49,929 bases of DNA from Kangiella sp. (GTDB lineage: Bacteria > Pseudomonadota > Gammaproteobacteria > Enterobacterales > Kangiellaceae). Numbering within the stretch: position 1 is the first letter of the stretch; every line of letters begins with the position of its first letter. The position numbers were made by a program, and so were the translations under genes. Under the pieces are notes generated by a model that had not been told where the DNA came from, searched no databases, and saw only the letters and a program-made list of their open reading frames with translations. The stretch covers positions 91,048 through 140,976 of the forward strand of contig NVVT01000011.1 of assembly GCA_002733465.1 (NCBI GenBank), in the 5' to 3' direction. Of the stretch, positions 26,262-35,500 are shown piece by piece.

Positions 26262-27728
26262 TTATTGAAAACTAGAATCAGTTTCATGTTCAACTTGAGG
26301 ATCTATTTCGACCGCTGGCCACGCCTTACGATCAATATCAAGATCCTTAAAATCATCAGGATTAAATATTGGCCGATCAATACCTTTCTTTAACTGTTGG
26401 CGAAAATCATTAAGCACTCGAAGGCAAGTTGGGAGTAACATCATGATGACTAATAAATTGACCAAAGCTAAAACGCCCATCATGGGATCTGCAAAGAAGA
26501 ATATCGCGGTAGCGCCCGGAGCCGTCGCTCCAATAAAAACGATCGCAATAATCACTGCACGCAAAACATTTAATGCGATAGGATTTTTGGTTATAAATGA
26601 CAAGGCGTTTTCACCTAAATAATAGTTATAAATGATGGAACTGAATGAAAAAAGCAAAAGCATAAAAGATAAAAAATATTGAGTCCATTCGCCCAGGTGG
26701 GAAACTAGCGATTGTTGTGTTAATACAACGCCATCAATAGCTTCTGCACCTGGCTCATAAACATCCCCTAGCAAAACCACAAATGCGGTGCAAGAACAAA
26801 CCAACATAGTATCTATAAAAACAGAAAAAGACTGCGTGATCCCCTGACTGATTGGATGTTTTACATCAGCAGTTGCCGCCACATTGGGAGCCGATCCAAG
26901 CCCCGCCTCATTAGAAAATAATCCACGGCTTAAACCGTTAGAAATGGCAGCCCCCATTCCTCCACTGACCGCTTCTTCAAAACCAAACGCATTAGATATT
27001 ATCGAACTGAAAACGGCAGGCACTTCACTAATATTGAGTAGAATGACCACAAGCGCCATTAGGATGTAACTGATTGCCATAACCGGAACGATGATATCTG
27101 CGATCTTAGAAATTCGCTGTATACCTCCGAAGACGATGAAACCGGCAATTATCGCTAATAGGCTACCACTTACTAATCGGCTAATTCCCATGCTATCGTT
27201 TAATGCCCCTGCGACCGTATTACCTTGAAAGGCATTAAAGCCTATTCCAAAAGCTGCGATCAAACACACGGCATAAACAATCGCCAACCATCGATAATTT
27301 TCGCCAAGTCCATGCAAGATTGAACGTGCTGGACCGCCACGAAACGAGCCATCAGATTGTCGTCTTTTGTAAACTTGTGCGAGAGAACTCTCAACTAAAC
27401 TAGTTGCCATGCCAACCAGTGCAATCGCCCACATCCAAAAAACAGCACCTGGGCCACCCAGTGTAATTGCAACGGCTACACCGGCAATATTGCCCCCGCC
27501 AACTCGACCACCAACAGAAATGATTAATGCCGCTCTTGCCGAAAGGGTATTCGGATCATTGCTTTGATTATTGGAAGACATAACGCGGAACATTCGTTTG
27601 AAAAATTCAATTTGAACAAAACCCGAAAGCAACGTAATGAAACAACCAAAAACCACTAGGAGCGGAATTAAAGAGTGCCCCCAAGTTAGATCGCCGATTA
27701 TTCTGAAGATATTTTCAATTGTTTGCAT
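26262..27728 (-). CDS. Sodium:alanine (AGCS) symporter family protein
   Basis: The 488-residue protein has about eleven membrane segments and family signatures: GGRVGGGNIAGVAVAITLGGPGAVFWMW, SLVESSLAQVYK, GFNAFQGNTVA and SRGLFSNEAGLGSAPNVAATA. AGCS proteins import alanine, glycine or related small amino acids with sodium. The C-terminal tail is long and polar. It is the first gene of the minus-strand cluster with three RraA-family aldolases, an aminotransferase and a hydrolase, and is divergent from a LysR regulator. The context suggests it imports the amino acid that this cluster degrades rather than alanine itself. Confidence 0.94.
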   Translation of the reverse strand: MQTIENIFRIIGDLTWGHSLIPLLVVFGCFITLLSGFVQIEFFKRMFRVMSSNNQSNDPNTLSARAALIISVGGRVGGGNIAGVAVAITLGGPGAVFWMWAIALVGMATSLVESSLAQVYKRRQSDGSFRGGPARSILHGLGENYRWLAIVYAVCLIAAFGIGFNAFQGNTVAGALNDSMGISRLVSGSLLAIIAGFIVFGGIQRISKIADIIVPVMAISYILMALVVILLNISEVPAVFSSIISNAFGFEEAVSGGMGAAISNGLSRGLFSNEAGLGSAPNVAATADVKHPISQGITQSFSVFIDTMLVCSCTAFVVLLGDVYEPGAEAIDGVVLTQQSLVSHLGEWTQYFLSFMLLLFSFSSIIYNYYLGENALSFITKNPIALNVLRAVIIAIVFIGATAPGATAIFFFADPMMGVLALVNLLVIMMLLPTCLRVLNDFRQQLKKGIDRPIFNPDDFKDLDIDRKAWPAVEIDPQVEHETDSSFQ

Positions 27729-27842
27729 AGGTTATTCCACTGGCAAGTTTTCAATATTTAAGATGCAGTAAAAGCTTACCCATTATGAAATAATTTCGCT
27801 GATATTTAAATTTGTTATAACTTAACCCTGTGATACTATTTT

Positions 27843-27866
27843 CATATCAGTAATTTAAGAGATATG
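27843..27866. promoter_or_regulatory. Dyad in the LysR/AGCS intergenic region
   Basis: CATATC (27843-27848) and GATATG (27861-27866) form an inverted repeat with a 12-base AT-rich spacer just before the LysR start. Divergent LysR promoters usually hold such autoregulatory sites. The symmetry is short, so it is only a candidate. Confidence 0.35.
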
Positions 27867-27869
27867 CTC

Positions 27870-28766
27870 ATGAGCACGATTAATTTTCGACTTGTTAAGC
27901 AATTGTGGATGTTTTTAGCGGTTGCGGAAGAACTGCACTTTGGCAGAGCCGCAGCACGATTAGGTATGTCTCAACCGCCATTAACTGAGCAAATCAAGGT
28001 ACTCGAGGCCTCATTATCAATGACTTTGTTTGAACGATCTCGGCGCGGCACTAAACTAACGCCTGCAGGCGCAGCGATTCTTCCGGCAGTAAAACAGTTT
28101 TCTAGGCAAGTAGAAAATCTAGAGAAGATTGTTAGAGAAGTTGCCAGAGGTCAAACCGGGGTATTGCAGGTAGGTGCCATTACTTCAGCGATGTTAGAAA
28201 CCGTTCCCCCCTTGCTGAATAAGCTTAAACAAAGATTTCCAGAATTAACGGTTTTTGTACAAGAAATTGACAGCGTAGAAGCAATACCGGCGCTAGAAAA
28301 TGGCGAACTTGATATTGCTTTTGTTCGGTTAGATGGCGAAACAAAATCAGGAATTGAAACGCTTAATTTAACGGAAGATCGATTAGCGGTGGCATTACCG
28401 ATTAGCCATCCTTTAGCCACACATACGGAAATTGCTATTGCTAAACTAGAACCAGAACAAATTGTAATGTCTTCCCGAAAGGTAAGTCCTATCTATTTTG
28501 ATATGTTAGTTTCCGCCTGTCGAAAACATGGTTTTAGTCCACGAATTTTGCATGAAGTGCGATCCATATCTTCTCAAATCGCGTATGTTAGTTGTGGGCA
28601 AGGCGTGGCATTAGTTCCCAAAGGGGTTGAGAAACTTACACCTCAAAATGTGGTGGTTAAACCGTTAAAGGAGAAAATTATGATTGTTACTTCGGCGATG
28701 GCGTGGAATAGCAACCGATATCATCCTTTGATTTCTACGGTTCGAGAGTTATTAGCTGGAGACTAG
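27870..28766 (+). CDS. LysR-family transcriptional regulator
   Basis: The product has the N-terminal LysR winged helix (FLAVAEELHFGRAAARLGMSQ, then PPLTEQIKVLEASLSMTLF) and a periplasmic-binding-like effector domain (VGAITSAMLETVPPLLNKL, SCGQGVALVPKGV) of the BenM/CatR type. ATG 27870 is preferred over ATG 27864 because the AAGAGA ribosome site is too close to the latter. It is divergent from the AGCS/RraA/aminotransferase operon and is very probably its activator, responding to the substrate or an intermediate. Length is normal. Confidence 0.92.
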   Translation: MSTINFRLVKQLWMFLAVAEELHFGRAAARLGMSQPPLTEQIKVLEASLSMTLFERSRRGTKLTPAGAAILPAVKQFSRQVENLEKIVREVARGQTGVLQVGAITSAMLETVPPLLNKLKQRFPELTVFVQEIDSVEAIPALENGELDIAFVRLDGETKSGIETLNLTEDRLAVALPISHPLATHTEIAIAKLEPEQIVMSSRKVSPIYFDMLVSACRKHGFSPRILHEVRSISSQIAYVSCGQGVALVPKGVEKLTPQNVVVKPLKEKIMIVTSAMAWNSNRYHPLISTVRELLAGD

Positions 28767-28800
28767 AGTTATTTGCGGAACGGGGCAATTGTTTGTACTT

Positions 28801-28866
28801 ATTACCTTGTATAATATCACTTAATGTTAATTTATTGCCTTGTATAATATCACTTACATTATTAAT
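28801..28866 (+). repeat. Two-copy 33-bp tandem repeat
   Basis: CCTTGTATAATATCACTTA occurs at 28805-28823 and again at 28838-28856, a period of 33 bases. The first 23 bases of the unit are nearly identical in both copies and the last ten differ. Each copy contains a perfect TATAAT. It lies between the LysR stop and the end of the orphan TonB-domain gene. Confidence 0.7.
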
Positions 28867-28939
28867 GACATACATCAACAAAGCCCTTATTTTTCCTATT
28901 GAGTTCTATTGGAGCAAATTTATTAACCGAGGATTTAGA

Positions 28940-29329
28940 TTAACCCTCAGTTAATAACTCTAATGATTTTACTTTAAATACCATTGTATAAGTCAAACCT
29001 TTCTGAGACTTATTTTTTTCAAACTTCCATTTATATATTGCTCTTCTTGCATCTCTTTCAAATACTCGACGAGGCTCAGCATTAGTTAATTCAACATTAT
29101 ATGGTTGACCGAGTTCATCAACGTCAAACTTGAATTTCACCCATCCTTCTATTTTCTCCATAGCCGCTTTTCTTGGGTAACGAGGTTGTTCAACAATGGT
29201 CGGAACTGCATCTTTTAGAATGCCATAATTCTCCGCCATCACCACACCATTAGTTAACCAAATCGCACTCAAAGAAAAAATAATCGCTATCCATTTATGC
29301 CACGCTTTTGTATTAGTATTTTTTAACAT
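28940..29329 (-). CDS. Orphan TonB C-terminal domain protein (remnant of a duplicated M56-TonB gene)
   Basis: The 129-residue product has one membrane segment (about 13-31) and a TonB C-terminal domain (about 47-125) with YPRKAAMEKIEGWVKFKFDVD and a KWKFEK strand. Its first ~33 residues are nearly identical to residues 279-311 of the intact M56-TonB protein encoded at 29619-30833. The ATG was an internal methionine: the codon corresponding to Ser271 upstream is now TAG, and the AAGGAG of the LysGluArg codons serves as a ribosome site 8 bases before the ATG. The gene therefore arose by duplication, deletion and nonsense mutation. Whether it still works as a small TonB-like transducer is unknown. 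Confidence 0.8.
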   Translation of the reverse strand: MLKNTNTKAWHKWIAIIFSLSAIWLTNGVVMAENYGILKDAVPTIVEQPRYPRKAAMEKIEGWVKFKFDVDELGQPYNVELTNAEPRRVFERDARRAIYKWKFEKNKSQKGLTYTMVFKVKSLELLTEG

Positions 29330-29560
29330 TTTTACTCGCTCCTTAATTAACTAATGATACTTCCACTGTCTTATCAGTTTGTTTTGACTTCCACAAGAAG
29401 CCATTTCAACTAAGGCTTTCGTTTACTGTTTTTTAACAAAAGCCTCCATTTAGGATGACACACTACCATTAAAAATTCGATTAACAAAATATCGACCGTA
29501 CTATCAATAGGATTTCCTCGTTCAGTGATGGAAAAATTGGAATATTGTCCTTATTGATTA
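29330..29560 (-). pseudogene. Decayed blaI-like/M56 peptidase gene remnant (second copy of the operon)
   Basis: Reading the minus strand, about 29545-29435 matches the 3' part of the intact blaI-like gene (around 31000-30890), and about 29430-29330 matches the M56 gene segment encoding QYAKALIESASFGSQNKLVSQWKYHSL. The join lies near 29430, so most of blaI and of the M56 gene was deleted. In-frame stops interrupt what remains (a TAA near the QYAKAL segment and a TAG in place of Ser271). This is the upstream part of the same duplicated unit as the orphan TonB gene. Confidence 0.75.
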
Positions 29561-29573
29561 TAATCAAGCTACA

Positions 29574-29608
29574 AGCCAACGTGCTGAATTGATATTGCTT
29601 CGTTGGCT
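29574..29608 (-). terminator. Hairpin downstream of the M56-TonB gene
   Basis: AGCCAACG (29574-29581) and CGTTGGCT (29601-29608) form a perfect 8-bp stem with a 19-base loop, 11 bases past the stop of the minus-strand M56-TonB gene. There is no T tract, so termination is only likely by position. Confidence 0.45.
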
Positions 29609-29618
29609 CCTTATGAAA

Positions 29619-30833
29619 CTATTCTAACGCATACTCCATTGTATAAATCATATTACTCTGCCCTTTGTTATTTTCAAACTGCCATTGATAGACAGCCGTT
29701 AATGCAACTTGATCAAATATCCCTTTAGGTTCCGACTTAATAACATCTACGTTATAGGTACGCCCAAAATTATCGATATCAAACTTTATTTTAACTTCAC
29801 CTGCGATCCCGTCCATTGCCGCTTGTCTTGGGTATTTAGACATCACAAATTTAGTCGCCACTTTTGTAATATCATCAAATGAATTGTCTGGTGCGGACTT
29901 TTCCGCCATCACCACCCCATTAGTCATCCAAATAGCACTTACAGAAAAAATAATCGCTACCCATTTGTGCCATGCTTTTGTATTAGTGTTTTTTAACATT
30001 TTTACTCGCTCCTTTATTAACGAATGATATTTCCACTGGCTAACCAGTTTATTTTGACTTCCGAATGAAGCCGACTCTATTAAGGCTTTTGCATACTGTG
30101 TTCTTTCTTCCTTAGGTGAGCCTTGTAAAACACCTAAATCGCAAGAAATTTCTTGATCCGCTTCGCAATATTTATCAGCAATAAAAATTAGCGGATTGAA
30201 CCAAAATAGACTCTTGATCAACAGCCTAACGATATTAATCCGGTGATCATGACGAGCAATATGAAATAACTCATGTCTAAGAATCATGGTTTGGTTCGCT
30301 TTTGAAAATTCCGAAAACTCTTTCGGTAAAATCATATTGGAACGAAACAAACCATATATCGCGGGTACGTCAACCACGGTACTATTAACAACATTTATTT
30401 CAGATAGTTTAGTGAAATTCATGTCCAACCTTTCATTTGAAAACTCATGGCAAGACAAAGAAAGATTAAGTTTTCTAAATTTTAAAACATGTAATGAAAT
30501 GCTAGCTAAAAATCCGAACAGCCAAATCGTTAAAATCCCACTTCGAATCAAATCACTTTCAAAAAATTGTTCACTAATTTGGTGAGGATTTAGAGGATTA
30601 GCTCCGAGAATAATGGTTATCACCGAGGAAGAACTTTCACCACTCATTATGTTGATTGGCAAAAGTAAAAATACGGGTACAATCAACCACATACCGTAGG
30701 AAACACTGGCGTTAAGATACCTTAAAACGAAAGGTCGAATCACCATTAAGATAATCACTAAAAGACTAACGCCTATGACTTTATTGAGTAGAATTTCAAA
30801 AACAGATTCGATTAAACTATCAATCATTTTCAA
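29619..30833 (-). CDS. M56 (BlaR1-like) membrane metallopeptidase fused to a TonB C-terminal domain
   Basis: The 404-residue protein has membrane segments near 18-38, 47-62, 98-116 and 292-308. The zinc site HELFH (187-191) with the downstream EADQEISCD block is intact. The extracytoplasmic C-terminus (333-404) is a TonB-like domain (YPRQAAMDGIAGEVKIKFDI and QWQFENN) in place of a penicillin-binding sensor. In BlaR1/MecR1 systems, sensing activates the cytosolic peptidase, which leads to cleavage of the BlaI repressor. Here the gene overlaps the blaI-like gene by 14 bases, so the pair is a co-translated sensor-repressor module. Its signal is unknown. Confidence 0.9.
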   Translation of the reverse strand: MKMIDSLIESVFEILLNKVIGVSLLVIILMVIRPFVLRYLNASVSYGMWLIVPVFLLLPINIMSGESSSSVITIILGANPLNPHQISEQFFESDLIRSGILTIWLFGFLASISLHVLKFRKLNLSLSCHEFSNERLDMNFTKLSEINVVNSTVVDVPAIYGLFRSNMILPKEFSEFSKANQTMILRHELFHIARHDHRINIVRLLIKSLFWFNPLIFIADKYCEADQEISCDLGVLQGSPKEERTQYAKALIESASFGSQNKLVSQWKYHSLIKERVKMLKNTNTKAWHKWVAIIFSVSAIWMTNGVVMAEKSAPDNSFDDITKVATKFVMSKYPRQAAMDGIAGEVKIKFDIDNFGRTYNVDVIKSEPKGIFDQVALTAVYQWQFENNKGQSNMIYTMEYALE

Positions 30834-31185
30834 TCTCCTTGATTAATTGTTTCAACTCTGACAGCTCATGTTCCGATAACTTTTCCTTTTTTGCAAAAGC
30901 TGCCACTAAGGATGAAACACTGCCATTGAAAACACGATTGACAAAACTGTCAGTGGCATTTTCAATATAGTCTTCACGTTCAAGTAATGGAAAATAGAGA
31001 TATTCCCGACCCTGTTTATTAAAACTAATCGCTTCCTTTTTTAGCAATCGATTAATAAGACTCTTAGCCGTTTTGTCCGCCCAGTTAAGAGCAGGATCTA
31101 AGTTTTCAATAATTTGTTTGGCGGTTTTTGGAGATGAATTCCAGAGACTATCCATTATTAATTTTTCTGAATCACTTATTTGCAT
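30820..31185 (-). CDS. BlaI/MecI-family transcriptional repressor
   Basis: The 121-residue protein has the family winged helix (SEKLIMDSLWNSSPKTAKQI and NWADKTAKSLINRLLKK) and a C-terminal dimerisation helix region (FNGSVSSLVAAFAKKEKLSE). It should repress its own operon with the M56-TonB partner until cleaved. Two dyads upstream of the start fit as operators. Length is normal. The 3' half of this gene is duplicated as a decayed fragment at about 29435-29545. Confidence 0.92.
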   Translation of the reverse strand: MQISDSEKLIMDSLWNSSPKTAKQIIENLDPALNWADKTAKSLINRLLKKEAISFNKQGREYLYFPLLEREDYIENATDSFVNRVFNGSVSSLVAAFAKKEKLSEHELSELKQLIKEIEND

Positions 31186-31204
31186 TTATGACCTCTTATC
31201 TAAT

Positions 31205-31249
31205 ATTACACTCGTAATCATTTGAACTCATGATTACATGCGTAATCAT
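31205..31249. promoter_or_regulatory. Twin BlaI-type operators
   Basis: ATTAC-ACTC-GTAAT (31205-31218) and ATGATTAC-ATGC-GTAATCAT (31230-31249) share the half-site ATTAC and a four-base spacer. Their centres are 28 bases apart, starting 20 bases upstream of the repressor ATG. The second is a perfect 8-bp inverted repeat. Paired dyads over the promoter are typical of BlaI/MecI autoregulation. Confidence 0.75.
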
Positions 31250-31322
31250 AAATTGCTAGTTTTATCGGAAGAAAAGCCATAATCAGCTTGTAACCCTGTA
31301 TATATTAAATTATAGTTGCTAT

Positions 31323-32495
31323 ATGCATGGTTATTTGAGTAGAAATGTAGAAAACATCATTATTGATCGGCTTAGGAACAATCCGGCAGTTGCATTATTG
31401 GGTGCCAGACAGGTCGGGAAATCAACGTTAGCTAAGCAGATTATCCAACACTTCCCGCAATCGATATACCTTGATTTAGAAAAACAATCTGATTTAGCAC
31501 AGCTAAGAGAGCCTGAATTATTTTTTAAACAGTTTAAGGGAAAATTAATTTGTTTAGATGAAATCCAAAGATTACCGGAGATATTTTCAACACTAAGGAG
31601 TGTGATTGATGAAACCGGTGAAAATACTCAGTTTCTAATATTAGGCTCAGCATCAAGAGATCTAATTAAACAGTCAAGCGAGTCTCTTGCCGGTCGGCTT
31701 TCCTATATTGAAGTTACGCCTTTCGAGTTTGACGAAATCAATCAAATAGAAAATAACGAGCATGCCATCAGCAAGCATTGGTCTATTGGTGGCTATCCAA
31801 GAAGTTACTTATCTTCGTCCGATGAAAATAGCTTCCAATGGCGTGAAGATTATATTCGTTCATATTTGGAAAGAGATATCCCCCAATTAGGATTTAATAT
31901 ACCCGCAAATACGCTCGGCCGATTTTGGCGAATGTTAGCCCATAATCATGGACAAACACTCAATACAGCAAAATTAGCCGAGTCAATGGGTGTATCAACT
32001 CATAAAATTAGAAAATATGTTGATCTTTTAGAGCAAACCTTTGTTACCCGAAATTTGCTAGCCTATTCAGGCAATTTAAAAAAACGACTCATTAAATCGC
32101 CTAAAGTTTACATTCGAGACTCAGGATTATTACATTGTCTTTTAGGTATCGAAAATATTCAAGGATTGCTAGCCCATCCAGTTTATGGCGCATCTTTTGA
32201 AGGTTATGTAATCGAAAATATTCTAACTCAACTGGGTAGATGGAAAGCTTCTTTTTTTAGATCCTCTAGTGGTGCGGAAATTGATTTAGTTTTAGAAAAG
32301 GGGATGGACAAAATAGCCATTGAAATCAAAGCCAGCAGTTCACCAAAACCGACTCGTGGATTTTGGAATGCCATTGAGGATATTAGACCTCAAGTTAGTT
32401 ATATTGTTGCACCAGTAAAATATCAATACCCAATAAAACCCGATGTTTTTGTCATTCCTATGAATGAACTCATTAAACAACTAAAGCTTAAATAA
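31323..32495 (+). CDS. AAA+ ATPase with DUF4143 domain
   Basis: The 390-residue protein has a P-loop GARQVGKST (27-35), Walker B LICLDEIQR (about 75-83), a sensor-like LILGSASRDL, a winged-helix middle (KLAESMGVSTHKIRKYVDLLE) and a C-terminal PD-(D/E)xK-like DUF4143 region (SSGAEIDLVLEKG and IAIEIKAS). This is the widespread AAA_14/DUF4143 family, whose role is poorly known; nuclease-like residues are present. It is single, divergent from the blaI module, with 79 bases before the helicase gene. Confidence 0.92.
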   Translation: MHGYLSRNVENIIIDRLRNNPAVALLGARQVGKSTLAKQIIQHFPQSIYLDLEKQSDLAQLREPELFFKQFKGKLICLDEIQRLPEIFSTLRSVIDETGENTQFLILGSASRDLIKQSSESLAGRLSYIEVTPFEFDEINQIENNEHAISKHWSIGGYPRSYLSSSDENSFQWREDYIRSYLERDIPQLGFNIPANTLGRFWRMLAHNHGQTLNTAKLAESMGVSTHKIRKYVDLLEQTFVTRNLLAYSGNLKKRLIKSPKVYIRDSGLLHCLLGIENIQGLLAHPVYGASFEGYVIENILTQLGRWKASFFRSSSGAEIDLVLEKGMDKIAIEIKASSSPKPTRGFWNAIEDIRPQVSYIVAPVKYQYPIKPDVFVIPMNELIKQLKLK

Positions 32496-32574
32496 ACCAA
32501 TTCCTAAATAATAATTAATCTAATACAATAGTGATTCAATATGCCTAACTTTATCAACATCAATCGACTATTAC

Positions 32575-35500
32575 ATGCTTAGATTCTCAAAAAATGAATT
32601 AAAAAATGAGTTTGATGCTGGCGCATATTCTCGTGGCAACAGTTACTTTAATCAAGGTCGAGTGGGAAAAGTAAAATGCAATGTTGAATCAAAAAACTCA
32701 ATGACCTTATCCGGCGAAGTTGCTGGTAGTTATAAATATAATCAAAATATTCTTGTGGAAAGAGAATCGTGGGGAATTGATATAGAGGGCGATTGTTCTT
32801 GCCCTGTTAGCTATAACTGCAAACATGTTGTCGCGGTATTATTAGAGTATCTTGACAATTTACCGAAAGAAAATTTCAATAGACAAGCCTCCACTCAATT
32901 TAAGGCGAATGATGTTGCAAAAAGAGTTGCAAAAACTTATGACTCAGAAATTCGAATAGATGATTGGTTCTCTCAAGTTTCTGCTGAAAATCAAAAAGAA
33001 GTTGGTCACGCACTAGTTAACCAAAGAAAATGGATTGCCTATGTTCTACTGCCAACCAGTACTCAAGGTGAAATAGAAGTTGAACTTCAAATGAGCGGTT
33101 TCAAAGTGAAAGGTGGCTACTTAAAACCTAAACTCTTAAGCTTAAATGGTCAAATGCAAGATATACGCTATGGTTATCAATCTGATACTAGAAATCCTAT
33201 CGACAACGATATTATTCGCCTACTAGATTCATCGCAAACCAGCAATAATCGATTTGGTTATCAATATCATAGTTATAACCCAACCTTGCAAGGTGAATTA
33301 GGTTGGCAGGCTTTAGTAAAAATGCTAAATACTAGACGTTGTTTTTGGCGCTCAATGGATAATGGTTATTTATCTTTAAGTAGTAAAGTACCTATTGATT
33401 TACATTGGATGCAGAGCAGTAGCAAAGACGGGAAAATTCATCAACTAAAAATCCCCAGTAATGATGATACTTCATTGATTTTTACCCAACCGGTTTGTCA
33501 AATTGATCGCTCAAAAAACGAAATACATCCCATTCAAAGTAGGCTAACCGCTAATCAACTTAAACAGGTATTTGATGCCCCTATTGTCGCGGATAAAGAT
33601 CTAGAAGATTTTAATTTTAACCTCGTAAAAAGTGGTTTAGACAATCGAATTCCCTTGCCTCTAAAAACAGAGATTAAAAACATCGAGTCAACCGATATTA
33701 TTCCTAAAGCCATTATCTCTAGAATAATTGACCCATTAGATATTCACCCAGCAATTAACTGTTTGAAATTAAGTTTCTTATATTCGGGCAACGAAATACA
33801 ACTGTTAGATGACGAAGAGCTTGTGATTAAAAATGAAGATCATATTTTAAGGATTAACCGGGACTTGGAGAAAGAAAGTGTTTTTTTAGAGGATTTAATA
33901 GAAAATAATTTTGAATTTTGCCCTCCTGGTATCTATGAGTCAGTTCCACCTACGCAAATGTTAGCCAAAATGAAAAAAGGCATTGCGCCAACAGAAACCA
34001 TTGCACGCTGGAAACAGTTTTTAGAAACTGATCGATTTGATTTAGAAAAGAAAGGCTGGCAAATTGAAGTGTCGCCTAGTTTCCACCTTGACTTTATTCA
34101 CCCTCTTGATGAATGGGAGATCGATATTGAGCAGGAGAATGATTGGTTTAGCTTAAAGTTTGATATAAGACTGAATGAATCCGATGAAAGCAAATTACCT
34201 TTATTGCCGATCATTAGTGAACTACTCACACAATACGATCTTGAGTCTATCCCTGAAGAAGTCTTGTTTGAGCACAAGCCTGGGCAGTATATCGTTTTAC
34301 CTAAACAAAAAATAATGCCCATATTGGAGTTAATGTACGAATTATTTGATAGCGTTCCAATGGGAAATGAAGTGCTCAAGTTATCTCGATTTGATGCATT
34401 AGTGGTTGACAAATTGGCCAACGACGAAGCACTCAATATCCAGTGGTCTGGTGATTTGAGAATAAAGGAATTAGCAAAAAAGCTAGCCGACTTTAAAGGG
34501 ATCAAACAAGCAATCCCAGCTAAGGCATTCAAAGGAGAGCTTAGAGATTACCAGTTAAATGGATTAAGTTGGTTACAGTTTTTGCGTGAGTTTAAATTTA
34601 ACGGAATATTAGCGGATGATATGGGTTTGGGCAAAACCGTACAAACGCTTGCTCATATTCAAAAAGAAAAAATAAGCAGACGAATGAAAACTCCCTGCCT
34701 AATTGTAGCACCCACCAGTTTAATGAGTAATTGGAAAAGAGAAGCGGCAAATTTTACCCCTCATTTAAAAGTGCTTATTTCTCAGGGCAATGATAGACAT
34801 AAAAATTGGGACGAGTTTGAAAAATACGATATTATTTTATCCACTTATCCGTTAATCATGCGCGACTTTGACATTTTGTCAAAAATCGAATTTTATATCA
34901 TCGTGTTAGATGAAGCGCAAAATATCAAAAACGCTAAATCGAAAACAAGTAGAGGCATCAAAGCACTTAAGTCACAACACAAATTAGCTTTAACAGGAAC
35001 CCCTATGGAGAATCACTTGGGGGAGCTTTGGTCAGTTTACGATTTTTTAATGCCTGGTTTTTTAGGGAATTATTCCTCATTTAATTCTAAGTATCGCAAC
35101 CCAATAGAAAAGGATAACAATCCACTGGTTTCAAAAATACTAAGTAAACGAGTTAAGCCTTTTTTACTCAGAAGAACCAAGCAGGTGGTTGCAGATGAAT
35201 TACCGCCTAAAACTGAAATTATAAAAACGGTTTCATTTGAACCTGCTCAATCTTTATTATATGAAACCATTCGCTTATCAATGGAAAAGAAAATACAACA
35301 GGCTATTGCCACTAAAGGATTAAACCGAAGCCATATTACCATTTTAGATGCCTTACTGAAATTAAGGCAGGTTTGTTGTGATCCACAATTAGTTAAACTA
35401 GAAAAGGCCAGAACAGTAAAACAATCAGCAAAAATGGATCTGTTAATGACCTTACTACCAGAAATGGTAGAAGAAGGGCGCAAAATTTTAATCTTTTCAC

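Noticed and set aside
28801..28866. CRISPR-like repeat
   Set aside because: Only two copies, no spacer-sized unique segments of uniform length and no cas genes in the window.
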